A stretch of 64,000 nucleotides of DNA from Candidatus Aminicenantota bacterium (GTDB lineage Bacteria; Acidobacteriota; Aminicenantia; Aminicenantales; Aminicenantaceae), in NCBI GenBank assembly GCA_020348385.1, contig CP070750.1, forward strand, positions 2,532,476-2,596,475. Reading direction: 5' to 3'. A model generated the notes under the pieces. That model was not told the origin of the DNA. It was given only the letters and a program-made list of their open reading frames with translations, and ran no database searches. Each line of letters starts with the position of its first letter. Position 1 is the stretch's first letter. This document shows positions 18,612 to 27,177 of the stretch, piece by piece. Made by a program: the position numbers and the translations under genes.

Positions 18612-19142
18612 TTGCTAGCAGTGACAAATCTGCTGATTGTTGGTCTTCCCCGCTCTGGCAAAACTACTCTGATTAAAAAAATACTCTTGGTTGATTCCAT
18701 AGGCAAAAAAGCAATGGGATTTCTTACAGAAGAGGTTAGAGAGGGAGGGCAACGAATCGGCTTCCATCTCATAACAGTGCCGGAAGGGAGGATAGGCCTT
18801 TTGTCTCAGAAGGGACTCCCCTCCTCTCACTGTGTCGGTCGATATGGGGTAGACATAGACGTGTTGGAAGAGATGGGATGTCAAGTTATTCTTCAGGCCA
18901 TGGATACTGAAAACATCATTCTTGTGGACGAGATCGGAAAAATGGAGCTTTTTTCGGACAAATTCCGAACAGCACTGATCGACGCCCTGAATTCTCCCCA
19001 GAAGGTTTTAGCTACCATCATGGAGCGTCCGAATGCCTTTGCCGATGGCATCAAAAAAAGATCCGATGTCAGGCTTCTTTATCTTACACGAGAAAAATTT
19101 GGGGATGTGTTCCAAGAAGTTTTGAACTGGCTGGACAAATGA
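18612..19142 (+). CDS. THEP1-type nucleoside-triphosphatase
   Basis: This is a small P-loop NTPase of the THEP1 (UPF0334) family, which hydrolyses several NTPs; the cellular role is not known. Walker A is GLPRSGKTT (residues 11-19), Walker B is IILVDEIGKMEL, and KVLATIMERPN lies in the position of the conserved third motif. Length 176 is normal. It lies two bases after ftcD. I use TTG 18612, which has GAGGAG 11 bases upstream; GTG 18621 is an alternative. It has no obvious link to histidine breakdown. Confidence 0.88.
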   Translation: MLAVTNLLIVGLPRSGKTTLIKKILLVDSIGKKAMGFLTEEVREGGQRIGFHLITVPEGRIGLLSQKGLPSSHCVGRYGVDIDVLEEMGCQVILQAMDTENIILVDEIGKMELFSDKFRTALIDALNSPQKVLATIMERPNAFADGIKKRSDVRLLYLTREKFGDVFQEVLNWLDK

Positions 19143-19196
19143 TACGGGTTTTGTCTATAATGCCATTTCTTCGACAGTTTGCCTTTGAGGGGAAGA

Positions 19197-19730
19197 ATGT
19201 CTGAGTGGACGATTGAAGGGAGAAAACTGAAACTAGTCGAGGGCAACATTGTTACTCTCGATGTCGATGCTATTGTCAATGCTGCCAATAAATCACTGAT
19301 ATTAGGTGGAGGAGTCGCTGGCGCTATCCGTAAATTTGGGGGACCTTCAATCCAGGAAGAATGCAATGCCATCGGTCCGATAGAGGTGGGGGAAGCTGTC
19401 ATAACGGGCGCAGGAAACCTGAAAGCCGATTACGTGATTCATGCGGTCGGGCCCGTCTACGGAGAGGGTAATGAAGATATCAAGCTGGCGAATGCCACAT
19501 TGAACAGTCTCAAGATTGCCCATAAAAAGAGAATCAAAAGCATCGCTTTCCCGGCAATAAGCACAGGTATTTTTCATTTCCCGATCAAAAGATGTGCCGA
19601 AATTATGATGAAAGTCACCATAGATTTCCTCAAAGAAAGCAAACATCCTGAGGAGATTATTTTGTGCCTGTACGGGGAAAGAGCTTACTCGATATTTCAA
19701 GGGACATTCGAAAGGATGACCGGGCAATAG
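19197..19730 (+). CDS. macrodomain protein (ADP-ribose/O-acetyl-ADP-ribose hydrolase type)
   Basis: The protein is almost entirely a macrodomain, which binds ADP-ribose and in many bacterial members hydrolyses O-acetyl-ADP-ribose or removes ADP-ribose from acidic residues. The signature VDAIVNAANKSLILGGGVAGAIRKFGG carries the NAAN and GGGVAGAI binding loops, and AFPAISTGIFHFP is the second phosphate loop. I start at ATG 19197, with GAGGGG in front; the upstream TTG 19179 would add six residues. A second ADP-ribose-related gene, an ADP-ribosylglycohydrolase-like one, lies 11 kb away. Confidence 0.93.
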   Translation: MSEWTIEGRKLKLVEGNIVTLDVDAIVNAANKSLILGGGVAGAIRKFGGPSIQEECNAIGPIEVGEAVITGAGNLKADYVIHAVGPVYGEGNEDIKLANATLNSLKIAHKKRIKSIAFPAISTGIFHFPIKRCAEIMMKVTIDFLKESKHPEEIILCLYGERAYSIFQGTFERMTGQ

Positions 19731-19742
19731 TCGGCATTACTT

Positions 19743-20546
19743 TTATCTTCGGGCACGTCCGAACACAAACAAAATCCCAAATGCCAAGAATGAAAGAATG
19801 ACAATACTACCAGATGCTGGTAAATCCAATAGAAAAGCAAACACAAGCCCAAAAACAACGGATATGACAGAAATGCAGATGGAGTAGATGATGGCCTGCT
19901 TGAAACTGGAGGCTACCTGAAGACCAGCTGCAGCCGGAATAACCATAAGGGCTGAAACCAAAAGGATCCCGACGACTTTCATTCCTAGAACCACAGTAAC
20001 AGCCGTCAGAACCGTCAGAAGGCTGTCCAACCGCTCGACCTTAACCCCCGAAGCCTTGGCCGATTCTCTATCAAAGGTCATGTACATGAATTTATGATAA
20101 TTCGCCACGATTAACAAAACCACAACAAACGCCAGAACAATAGAAAACAAAACTTCTGCAGCCTCGATGGCTAATATTTCACCAAAAAGATAGGAAAACA
20201 AATCCACATTGAAGCTTTGGGAGAGGGTTACAAGCAGGATGCCCAAGGCAAACCCAACGCTGGAAAAAATGGCGATAGCCGTATCACCATGAAGTCCAGC
20301 CTTCACTTTGAGTTTCATGATGACCAAGGATGCGGCAACTGCCACAAAAAGCGCCACAACCAAAGGCATCACGTTCAAAAAAAGACCTAAGGCAACGCCG
20401 GCAAAAGTGACATGAGCCAACCCATGCCCGATCATAGCATCCCTTCTTAAAATTAAAAAAATGCCCAGAAGAGCGCAAGCAATGGCAACGAAGATTCCCG
20501 CCAGAAATGCCCTTTGGAGAAATCCATATAGAAAAAAAGCTTCCAT
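19743..20546 (-). CDS. znuB: zinc/manganese ABC transporter permease
   Basis: This inner-membrane permease of the ABC-3 family imports zinc or manganese. It has eight to nine hydrophobic segments in 267 residues and the family blocks RRDAMIGHGLAHVTFAGVALG, GDTAIAIFSSVGFALG and GILLVSALMVIPAAAGLQ. It is the last gene of galK-znuA-znuC-znuB on this strand, 54 bases after znuC. The histidine-rich stretch of ZnuA favours zinc, but manganese cannot be excluded. Confidence 0.92.
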   Translation of the reverse strand: MEAFFLYGFLQRAFLAGIFVAIACALLGIFLILRRDAMIGHGLAHVTFAGVALGLFLNVMPLVVALFVAVAASLVIMKLKVKAGLHGDTAIAIFSSVGFALGILLVTLSQSFNVDLFSYLFGEILAIEAAEVLFSIVLAFVVVLLIVANYHKFMYMTFDRESAKASGVKVERLDSLLTVLTAVTVVLGMKVVGILLVSALMVIPAAAGLQVASSFKQAIIYSICISVISVVFGLVFAFLLDLPASGSIVILSFLAFGILFVFGRARR

Positions 20547-20600
20547 TTCTGTTAACTCATATCCCTCTTTTTATCTCAGATTGGACAGGAAAATGTTTTC

Positions 20601-21365
20601 TCAATGATGATGGGATACAAGATGATGTCCATCCGCTAGCATCCTTTTAAACTCATCTGAACGGCAAAACTCGTCATGGCTTCCATGGTAGACAAGTGTC
20701 TGATTGAGACAGGCCACCTGTGCCACGTGTTTATTTATAATCCCCACTTCATGGGTAATCAAAACGATGGTGATTCCCTCCTCTCTATTGAGTCTGTGAA
20801 GCATTTCAAAAAAATGTCCCTGAGTTTGGGCATCAACGCCCGTCGTTGGTTCATCCAGCATCAAAATCTTTGGGTGATTAGCGAGCGCGCGGGCAATGAA
20901 CACACGTTGCTGCTGACCTGCTGATAAGTTCCCGATCCTCCGGTTGTTGTACTTCTCCATCCCAACTTGCTGCAAAGATCTGGAAATACGCCCCTCCTCT
21001 TCCCTTGTGCGGCGCAGGAACCATCGTGACGACGGGATACCCATGGCAACGACTTCTTTTACGGAAACCGGAAAAAGAGAATCGATGTGGGTCGCTTGTT
21101 GGGGAATATATCCGATTTTTTTCCAATCCGCAAACTCTTCGACCGTTTTCCCCATGATTTTGACTTTTCCCAAGCGTGGCTTCAAAAGACCCAGGATGAT
21201 CTTTAAAAGAGTTGTTTTTCCTGAACCATTCGGTCCGATGATAGCCAAAAAATCCTCTTGGTTGATCGGGAAACTTATATCTTTGAGGACATCCCCATAA
21301 CCATAACTATAGGTAACGTTCTGGATTGCGATCAGGATCTCTCGCTCAGCGGCAACGGAGTCCAT
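20601..21365 (-). CDS. znuC: zinc/manganese ABC transporter ATPase
   Basis: This is the ATP-binding subunit of the importer. Walker A is GPNGSGKTT, the Q-loop is IGYIPQQA, the ABC signature is LSAGQQQR, Walker B is ILMLDEPTTG and the switch His lies in VLITHEVG. The C-terminus ends in a histidine cluster (GHHLVSHHH) that may bind the metal. The start overlaps the 3' end of znuA by 20 bases, which implies coupled translation. Confidence 0.93.
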   Translation of the reverse strand: MDSVAAEREILIAIQNVTYSYGYGDVLKDISFPINQEDFLAIIGPNGSGKTTLLKIILGLLKPRLGKVKIMGKTVEEFADWKKIGYIPQQATHIDSLFPVSVKEVVAMGIPSSRWFLRRTREEEGRISRSLQQVGMEKYNNRRIGNLSAGQQQRVFIARALANHPKILMLDEPTTGVDAQTQGHFFEMLHRLNREEGITIVLITHEVGIINKHVAQVACLNQTLVYHGSHDEFCRSDEFKRMLADGHHLVSHHH

Positions 21366-22299
21366 TTTTTAAACTCTCCAGATTTTTTTCCATGATGCGT
21401 AAAAATGTGAGGCGAGAAAGATCCTGCTTCTTAGGAAGGCTGGCGCCTGGATTTAAAACTCGTGTCTCTGCACCAGTCTCTTTGGCAATAACTTGAGCCA
21501 ATTCGCTGCTGACTTCGATTTCAAAAAAAATTGTTCCAATCCCCCTTTCCTTGATAAAATCGACGACATCTATCAGCTGGCGAGGCGTTGGTCTGGAATC
21601 CGGACTTAATCCGTAAAGGGATATCTGAGAAAAATTGTACCGTCGAGCCAAGTACCCAAAGGCTGCATGCCCTCCTAAAACGATGGTTTTTTGATCACAT
21701 TGAGCAAGTCCCTTTCGGTACATTTCATCCAAAGCATCGAGCTTTCGTTTGTAGATGTCGGCATTCTTCCGGAAAACAGGGTGCCTGACGGGATCCACTT
21801 CAGAAAGAACCCCGACGATCCTGTCGATGATCTTTTTGTCATAAATAAAATCTAACCAAATATGGGGGTCTCGTATGTTGTGCTTGTGTTCGTCGGGATA
21901 ATCGTAGTCATGTTCTTCACCTTCCTCTTCATGACCGATCAAAGATAATCCCCGGCTTGCTTCTATTACGCGGAGATTGGGATTCTTCACACTCCGAAGA
22001 ATATCATCGGCCCATGGCTCCAGCTCGGCTCCTATATAGACAAACACTTCAGCGGAAGAGAGCTTAACCAAATCACTGGGCTTGGGCCGCCAAGCATGAA
22101 TTTCAGCTCCTGGGGGAAGAAGCAGTTCTACATCTCCCCATTCCCCTACAACCGCATGAGCAAATTCTTTCAGTGGAAAAATACTGGTCATAATTTTGAT
22201 TGGGGTGGTCTGTTTCCGTTCGATAGATGAAGATATCCCGACGCCCACGATTATGCATACTAATGATAAGAAAAGAATAGGAAAATGTTTTGTTTTCAT
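21346..22299 (-). CDS. znuA: periplasmic zinc/manganese-binding protein
   Basis: This is the substrate-binding protein of the cluster A-I family. An N-terminal signal or anchor (MKTKHFPILFLSLVCIIVGVGI) leads to the periplasmic domain. Likely metal ligands are the His of EIHAWRPKPSDL, the His of DPHIWLD and the His of GGHAAFGYL, with an acidic residue near the C-terminus. Between the first two lies a short acidic/His stretch (GHEEEGEEHDYDYPDEHKH) typical of zinc-specific members. A strong promoter lies at 22317-22345. The expected leader is about 10 bases and there is no clear ribosome binding site. Confidence 0.92.
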   Translation of the reverse strand: MKTKHFPILFLSLVCIIVGVGISSSIERKQTTPIKIMTSIFPLKEFAHAVVGEWGDVELLLPPGAEIHAWRPKPSDLVKLSSAEVFVYIGAELEPWADDILRSVKNPNLRVIEASRGLSLIGHEEEGEEHDYDYPDEHKHNIRDPHIWLDFIYDKKIIDRIVGVLSEVDPVRHPVFRKNADIYKRKLDALDEMYRKGLAQCDQKTIVLGGHAAFGYLARRYNFSQISLYGLSPDSRPTPRQLIDVVDFIKERGIGTIFFEIEVSSELAQVIAKETGAETRVLNPGASLPKKQDLSRLTFLRIMEKNLESLKNGLRCR

Positions 22300-22316
22300 A
22301 TGACTAGCTTTATTTC

Positions 22317-22345
22317 TATCTATTACATAAAAGAAGGTATGTCAA
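22317..22345 (-). promoter_or_regulatory. promoter of znuACB
   Basis: On the minus strand TTGACA (22340-22345), a 17-base spacer and TAGATA (22317-22322) lie in the 51-base gap between galK and znuA. The metal importer can therefore be expressed apart from galK. I could not identify a Zur operator with confidence. Confidence 0.65.
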
Positions 22346-22350
22346 TCCTC

Positions 22351-23514
22351 TCATTTGACACGAATCTGCGTACGCATACCTTCACCGATTTCGACCTCAT
22401 AGCAGGCTGGTGTTACAAAACCTCTCCTCTGGGCTTCATCGGATACCTGCATTTTAAAAGAAGGAATGTCTTTTTTCCGGATTAAGGCAATTCCTGAACC
22501 ACCAAACCCCGCGCCCGTTAGCCTAGCCCCTAAACAGGATTGGGATTTTTTCCCACATTCAAACAGAAGATCCAGCTCAGGACAGGAAACCTGATAGTCA
22601 TCTCTAAGGCTTTTATGGGATTGGAATAGTAGCCGACCCAATTCATGAAAATTATCATCTCGGAGAGCGCTAACAGCTTTCTTGACCCTTTCATTCTCGG
22701 CCACAACATGCCTGGCTCTTTTGTAATATGTTTCTCCCAGTTCATTTTTCTTCTCGTCGAGCAACGACAGGGTAACATCTTTATAGGTTTGGATTCCATA
22801 TTCACGTAGTCTTTCCAGCGCCCCCATAGCCTCGCTACGCCGTTTATTGTATGCGGAGGAAGCTAGATCACGAGGAACCCTCGTATCGTAGACAAGAATA
22901 CCTAAATCCTCCCTCGTGAGACGCAGCGGAATATATTCATAGGCAAGGGTATCACAATCCAGGAAAACGGCCTTATCCTTTTTCCCGAATACAGAAACGA
23001 ATTGATCCATCAGGCCACATTTCACACCCACATAATCATTTTCTGCCGCCTGAGCCAGCTTTGCTATTTCCAGAGGAGAAAGTCCCAGTTTAAATAGGAC
23101 ATCAAGGGCACTGATGATGCTTACCTCTAAGGCTGCTGAAGAGCTCAATCCCGATTCAAGAGGAATATTACCCCAGACATAAGCATCAATTCCTCGCAGA
23201 GAGGCGCCCTGTTTAGAAAGCACCCAAAAAATCCCTTTGACATAATCAATCCAGCCTCCTCTCCTCGCCTCAACATCCTGTTGGAGAGAAAAACTTTTCT
23301 CTTGTTTGAAGTTGTCAGCCCAAATGCGGACAATCCCATCTGTTCTCCCCGATGCAAGAAATGCAACGTGCAGATGGATTGCAGATGGTAAAACATACCC
23401 CAAATTATAATCGGTGTGTTCTCCGATTAAGTTTATCCTCCCAGGAGCGGAAGAATAGACTTCGGGAGGAGTGCCGAATTTTTCCCTGAATGATCGAATC
23501 AATACGTCGTCCAT
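22351..23514 (-). CDS. galK: galactokinase
   Basis: This GHMP kinase phosphorylates galactose at C1 in the Leloir pathway. Motifs are SAPGRINLIGEHTDYNLGYVLP (galactose and nucleotide binding), the phosphate loop IPLESGLSSSAALEVS and the C-terminal LTGAGFGGSGIAL. Length 387 is normal. I start at ATG 23514, not the upstream TTG 23553, because a promoter (TTGACT-18-TACAAT, 23529-23558) covers the region between; this gives a leader of only about 7 bases without a ribosome binding site. No galT or galE is present in the window. Confidence 0.93.
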   Translation of the reverse strand: MDDVLIRSFREKFGTPPEVYSSAPGRINLIGEHTDYNLGYVLPSAIHLHVAFLASGRTDGIVRIWADNFKQEKSFSLQQDVEARRGGWIDYVKGIFWVLSKQGASLRGIDAYVWGNIPLESGLSSSAALEVSIISALDVLFKLGLSPLEIAKLAQAAENDYVGVKCGLMDQFVSVFGKKDKAVFLDCDTLAYEYIPLRLTREDLGILVYDTRVPRDLASSAYNKRRSEAMGALERLREYGIQTYKDVTLSLLDEKKNELGETYYKRARHVVAENERVKKAVSALRDDNFHELGRLLFQSHKSLRDDYQVSCPELDLLFECGKKSQSCLGARLTGAGFGGSGIALIRKKDIPSFKMQVSDEAQRRGFVTPACYEVEIGEGMRTQIRVK

Positions 23515-23528
23515 CGGTAAGCAAGAGA

Positions 23529-23558
23529 ATTGTAAGGAAATCTCAGGGATCAAGTCAA
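23529..23558 (-). promoter_or_regulatory. promoter of galK
   Basis: Read on the minus strand, TTGACT (23553-23558), an 18-base spacer and TACAAT (23529-23534) precede the galK ATG by 14 bases. The predicted transcript begins only a few bases before the start codon. Confidence 0.55.
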
Positions 23559-23655
23559 AACTTTTTTACGCGATTAGCCTTGAATCCGATCGGAATTTGT
23601 GTCATTCTTATCATTCGTTTTAAAACAAGTACTGCTGCTAGATGGAGGAAAAGCA

Positions 23656-25110
23656 ATGGCACTAAATTATGAAGAACTCAAACCTACTCTTATTTGGAAA
23701 CACTTTGAACAGATATTGAAAATCCCACACTGTTCTGGCAATGAAACAGCGTTGGGTGAATATATCATATCCCAGGCCAAAAAATGGGGTCTGGAGTGGA
23801 AACGGGACGATGTCGGGAATGTTGTGGTGTCCAAGAAAGCTTCCTCCGGCAAGGAAAATGCGCCGGGAGTTATCCTGCAGGGACACATCGATATGGTTTG
23901 TGAAAAAAATTCAGACGTAGAGTTTGATTTTGGAAAGGATCCCATCCAGGCCGAAAAAAAAGAAGACTGGATCTCGGCAATGGGTACGACCCTCGGATCC
24001 GACAATGGAATCGGTGTGGCGGCTGCCCTAGCACTGATGGAAGATGATTCCCTGGTTCATGGGCCCCTTGAATTGTTGTTCACAGTGGATGAGGAAACCG
24101 GCCTGACAGGTGCAACAAAAATAAGCCCGGATTTCCTCCAGGGCAAGATCCTCCTCAACCTGGACAGCGAAGATGAAGGGACATTCACTATCGGTTGTGC
24201 AGGCGGCGCCGATTCGGAAATCCAACTTCCGTTGAAGCGAAAAGATGGAACAGGCGGAGAGCCGTTTCGGCTTAAGCTTTTTGGCCTTAGGGGGGGACAT
24301 TCGGGAATAGACATCGATCAAGGAAGGGGAAACGCCTTAAAATGGCTGACTCGGATGCTTTGGCAGGCAGACAAAAAGTCTTCGTTCGATTTGGCCAGTA
24401 TCGAAGGGGGCAACAAACGAAACGCCATTCCGCGAGAGGCTTGGGCAGAGATTCATATCGATCCTGCACAGCTCGAATCTCTGCAATCAACATTCGAGAA
24501 ATCGTTCGACAACATTTATAATGAGTTTAAAGCTGTAGAAAAAGATGCAAAATTCACTTTAGAAAAATCCGAAGCGAAAAAACAGGCCCCTTTGACCGAA
24601 GATTCTCAAAAAATGTTTCTCGATTTCCTCCTCACACTCCCTCATGGAGTCATTTCCATGCATCCAGAGATGGAGGGCCTCGTTGAAACATCGACCAACA
24701 TGGCGATCGTTAATACACATGCGGACCATGCCCAAGTCATCAACAGCAGCCGCAGTTCAGTCGCATCAGGATTGGAAGCCACGCGCAACACCATCGCCGC
24801 ATTATGCCAGATAGCCGGCGCAGACATCACTCAACCTGAGGGCTATCCTGGATGGACACCCAACCTTCAGTCTGAGATACTGCAAATTTGCAAGGACGTC
24901 TACAGCAAGCGGTTTCAAAAAGAAGCAGAAGTGGGAGCTGTTCACGCTGGCCTGGAATGCGGGATCATCGGGGAAAAATTCCCGGGAATGGATATGATAT
25001 CCTTCGGGCCCACCATCGAACACCCTCATTCTCCGGAGGAACGGGTGCATGTGGGATCTGTCGAAAAATTCTGGGATTTTCTAGCTGCCGTTCTGATCGA
25101 GCTAGCCTGA
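23656..25110 (+). CDS. pepD: aminoacyl-histidine dipeptidase (M20C)
   Basis: This cytoplasmic zinc dipeptidase (PepD, Xaa-His dipeptidase) cleaves a range of dipeptides including carnosine-like ones. Metal-site blocks are GVILQGHIDMVCEKN, GSDNGIGVAAALALM and DEETGLTGATKI, with HAGLECGII and SFGPTIEHPHSPEERV in the second half. I start at ATG 23656 because GGAGG precedes it by a proper gap, giving 484 residues, the usual family length. The longer frame from 23599 would add a poor N-terminus. It fits the peptide-using life style suggested by the rest of the window. Confidence 0.93.
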   Translation: MALNYEELKPTLIWKHFEQILKIPHCSGNETALGEYIISQAKKWGLEWKRDDVGNVVVSKKASSGKENAPGVILQGHIDMVCEKNSDVEFDFGKDPIQAEKKEDWISAMGTTLGSDNGIGVAAALALMEDDSLVHGPLELLFTVDEETGLTGATKISPDFLQGKILLNLDSEDEGTFTIGCAGGADSEIQLPLKRKDGTGGEPFRLKLFGLRGGHSGIDIDQGRGNALKWLTRMLWQADKKSSFDLASIEGGNKRNAIPREAWAEIHIDPAQLESLQSTFEKSFDNIYNEFKAVEKDAKFTLEKSEAKKQAPLTEDSQKMFLDFLLTLPHGVISMHPEMEGLVETSTNMAIVNTHADHAQVINSSRSSVASGLEATRNTIAALCQIAGADITQPEGYPGWTPNLQSEILQICKDVYSKRFQKEAEVGAVHAGLECGIIGEKFPGMDMISFGPTIEHPHSPEERVHVGSVEKFWDFLAAVLIELA

Positions 25111-25115
25111 GGAGC

Positions 25116-25862
25116 TTAGATCCAACCCAGTTCTGAGAATTGAGGAAAACCAGAATATCGAATTCCCCAAAAAGCAAACATTAAAAGACTGACTAGATAA
25201 GCCGTTAGAAAGAATTGCGTAACAGGATTTTTTCCCAACGATTGAGATTCCTTCCGTTGCAGACAGACACAAACGAATACGCCACAAAGAGCTGCAGGGA
25301 TGATAAAAACGACGGTTTGCCCTTCAATTCCGTTTATCACAAACGAAAAACCGAAAAGTGCAGCACCCACAAACAGAAAGAACTTATTTTGGGTAGAAAG
25401 GGATTTGGTGGACCTGCGAAAAGATACGATGACAAAAGCCATGGAAATCAAAAAAACTCCTGCATCCCACATATAATGGCTGATGATTTCATCCAAAAGG
25501 TAGGCCGCATTAAAATACTCTGGATGTTGGTCCTTATCAAAAAGACGGGCAAGGGAATTGGCCGAGAGATGAAGACCATGCCCATCAACATACAGAATAC
25601 CCCCTGCCACGAGCAGTACTTTAGACATTGCGTATTGAAATCTAGAAGGAGGTGTCTCATCTATTTTTGTCTGATAAATCCGGAAATAAACAAAAAATAC
25701 GACCGGTAGCACAACCCACGGTGTGGCAAAATCGATAACATCCCCCAAAGTTAAGGATGTGGAGATAAATCTTTTAAAAAAGGCGGGGAGCATATGGAAG
25801 GTCACTATCACAAACCCTAAAAGGAACAACCATTGGCCAAGTTCGATTTTTATTTTATGCAT
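25116..25862 (-). CDS. seven-helix membrane protein with conserved His/Asp pairs, unknown function
   Basis: I cannot name this family. The 248-residue protein has about seven transmembrane segments. Two polar motifs stand out in otherwise hydrophobic surroundings: DGHGLHLSAN (D93, H95, H98) and YLLDEIISHYMWD (D124, E125, H129). Acid plus three histidines at helix ends is reminiscent of membrane metal-hydrolases such as the CREST group, but I see no sequence match that proves it. It lies 8 bases downstream of the outer-membrane barrel gene and probably shares its transcript, so it may be part of the same two-component regulon. Confidence 0.6.
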   Translation of the reverse strand: MHKIKIELGQWLFLLGFVIVTFHMLPAFFKRFISTSLTLGDVIDFATPWVVLPVVFFVYFRIYQTKIDETPPSRFQYAMSKVLLVAGGILYVDGHGLHLSANSLARLFDKDQHPEYFNAAYLLDEIISHYMWDAGVFLISMAFVIVSFRRSTKSLSTQNKFFLFVGAALFGFSFVINGIEGQTVVFIIPAALCGVFVCVCLQRKESQSLGKNPVTQFFLTAYLVSLLMFAFWGIRYSGFPQFSELGWI

Positions 25863-25870
25863 TGGCCCAC

Positions 25871-26980
25871 TCAGAAAATGTGATTGAATTGAAAATAGAT
25901 TCCAAATCCTTCATTACTGAATCCCATGTCGAATCTGGCTATAAAATTTTTAAGATAGTATCTCAACCCCCAGCCGACATCGATGACAGATTTCTGAAAA
26001 TCCATCTTTTTTAAAGAAGGCCAAACCGTCCCATAATCCACAAAAATATTTCCTCCCAGTCTCTTCCAAATCGGGAAACGGTATTCGGCATTCAACAAGA
26101 TTTTTCCTTTATCTTGAAATCGATTCATCTTATAACCTCGCATGGCATTTTCCGTTGTGCCTCCACCGAGAACGGAAAGTTCAAACAAAGGAATTTTATC
26201 TCCTGAAATTTTTTGAAAACGAAGGCGGAAAGCCAGGACATCCTTTTGCCCGAATACAAGCAGGTATTTTCTCAAGTCCAAGATGAACCTCATATAACTG
26301 GCATTTTTATTGCCCAGGAATCCATAGGCCAGATCACTCTGGATCTCGAATCGAAATCCATGAGTGGGATGGATCTGACTATCCGATGAGTCGTAGCGAA
26401 CAAGAAGAGATAAAAAAGGGGAAAATTGCTCGCCCACGGACTTCAATCCCTCTGTATAGGCTTTATTTTCCTCGACGTCATAATAATGGATATTCCGAAA
26501 ATAATAACTCGCTTGGCAAACAAAAAAGGAGCTGAAGCCTCTACCCAGTGTGAGCTTTAATTCCTTTATCTCGTATGTGAAATTGGTAAGATCTTCTTCC
26601 TTAGAATCCGAACCTATGCCATAAAAATTATCGATTAGGATTTTGTTATACTTGGCATTAATATCCAAGGAAATGGCATAAATCTTCCCCTGGCGTATCT
26701 CGATATCCGGGATAGAAAAAATGAAGTCGAACAATCTTTCCCCTTTGGTAGAACCGAATAAAATCAGGTCAAAAGACTCCTTCACAGAAAGATAGTTCAC
26801 GAATTTGGCCTTTGCACCATAGCCCAAACCGATGTCAGTGTCGTACATCAGGATTGGAAAAACACTCAAGGATTTTCCCGAATATTCCAGTTCAGCCGTT
26901 TCAGCTTGCAAAGTAGAAACAAAAAACGCCGGCACAATAATCAGGGCAATCATAAAATATCCGGATAATTTTCCCATCAT
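25871..26980 (-). CDS. Omp85/BamA-type outer-membrane beta-barrel protein without POTRA domains
   Basis: A signal peptide (residues 1 to about 26) is followed by a barrel of alternating strands and a C-terminal Phe (FNHIF), as in outer-membrane proteins. The AMRGYKMNRFQDKG stretch near residue 275 matches the conserved RGF/RGY loop of the Omp85 'surface antigen' barrel, and LLNAEYRFPIWKRLGGNIFVDYG is typical of its last strands. No POTRA repeats precede the barrel, so it is not BamA itself and may be a transport or lipid-handling barrel. The ATG has AAGGAGAGAG in front. A four-repeat PhoB/PhoP-like box lies 91-129 bases upstream. Confidence 0.82.
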   Translation of the reverse strand: MMGKLSGYFMIALIIVPAFFVSTLQAETAELEYSGKSLSVFPILMYDTDIGLGYGAKAKFVNYLSVKESFDLILFGSTKGERLFDFIFSIPDIEIRQGKIYAISLDINAKYNKILIDNFYGIGSDSKEEDLTNFTYEIKELKLTLGRGFSSFFVCQASYYFRNIHYYDVEENKAYTEGLKSVGEQFSPFLSLLVRYDSSDSQIHPTHGFRFEIQSDLAYGFLGNKNASYMRFILDLRKYLLVFGQKDVLAFRLRFQKISGDKIPLFELSVLGGGTTENAMRGYKMNRFQDKGKILLNAEYRFPIWKRLGGNIFVDYGTVWPSLKKMDFQKSVIDVGWGLRYYLKNFIARFDMGFSNEGFGIYFQFNHIF

Positions 26981-27070
26981 CTCTCTCCTTCATGGATAAT
27001 ATGATAATCGAGGCACATAAAACAAGTTTTGCCAATTTGTTTCATCATAAGATTTTTCCCGGTAGAAAGT

Positions 27071-27109
27071 TGTCATGAAGTTGTTAAAAAGATGTCAAGA
27101 TTCTGTCAA
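27071..27109 (-). promoter_or_regulatory. PhoB/PhoP-like box: four direct repeats at 11-bp spacing
   Basis: On the minus strand the hexamers TTGACA (27104-27109), TTGACA (27093-27098), TTAACA (27082-27087) and ATGACA (27071-27076) follow each other at exactly 11 bp. This matches the known layout of PhoP boxes (TTNACA-N5 repeats) and PhoB boxes (TGTCA repeats), the direct-repeat sites of OmpR-family regulators. It sits between an OmpR-family regulator gene and the outer-membrane barrel gene, upstream of the latter. Confidence 0.65.
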
Positions 27110-27177
27110 AATCATCATTTCCAAGTTACCCAGCAATATAGTGTGAACGGCGAGACTGCAAGCGAAACGGCCCGCGA

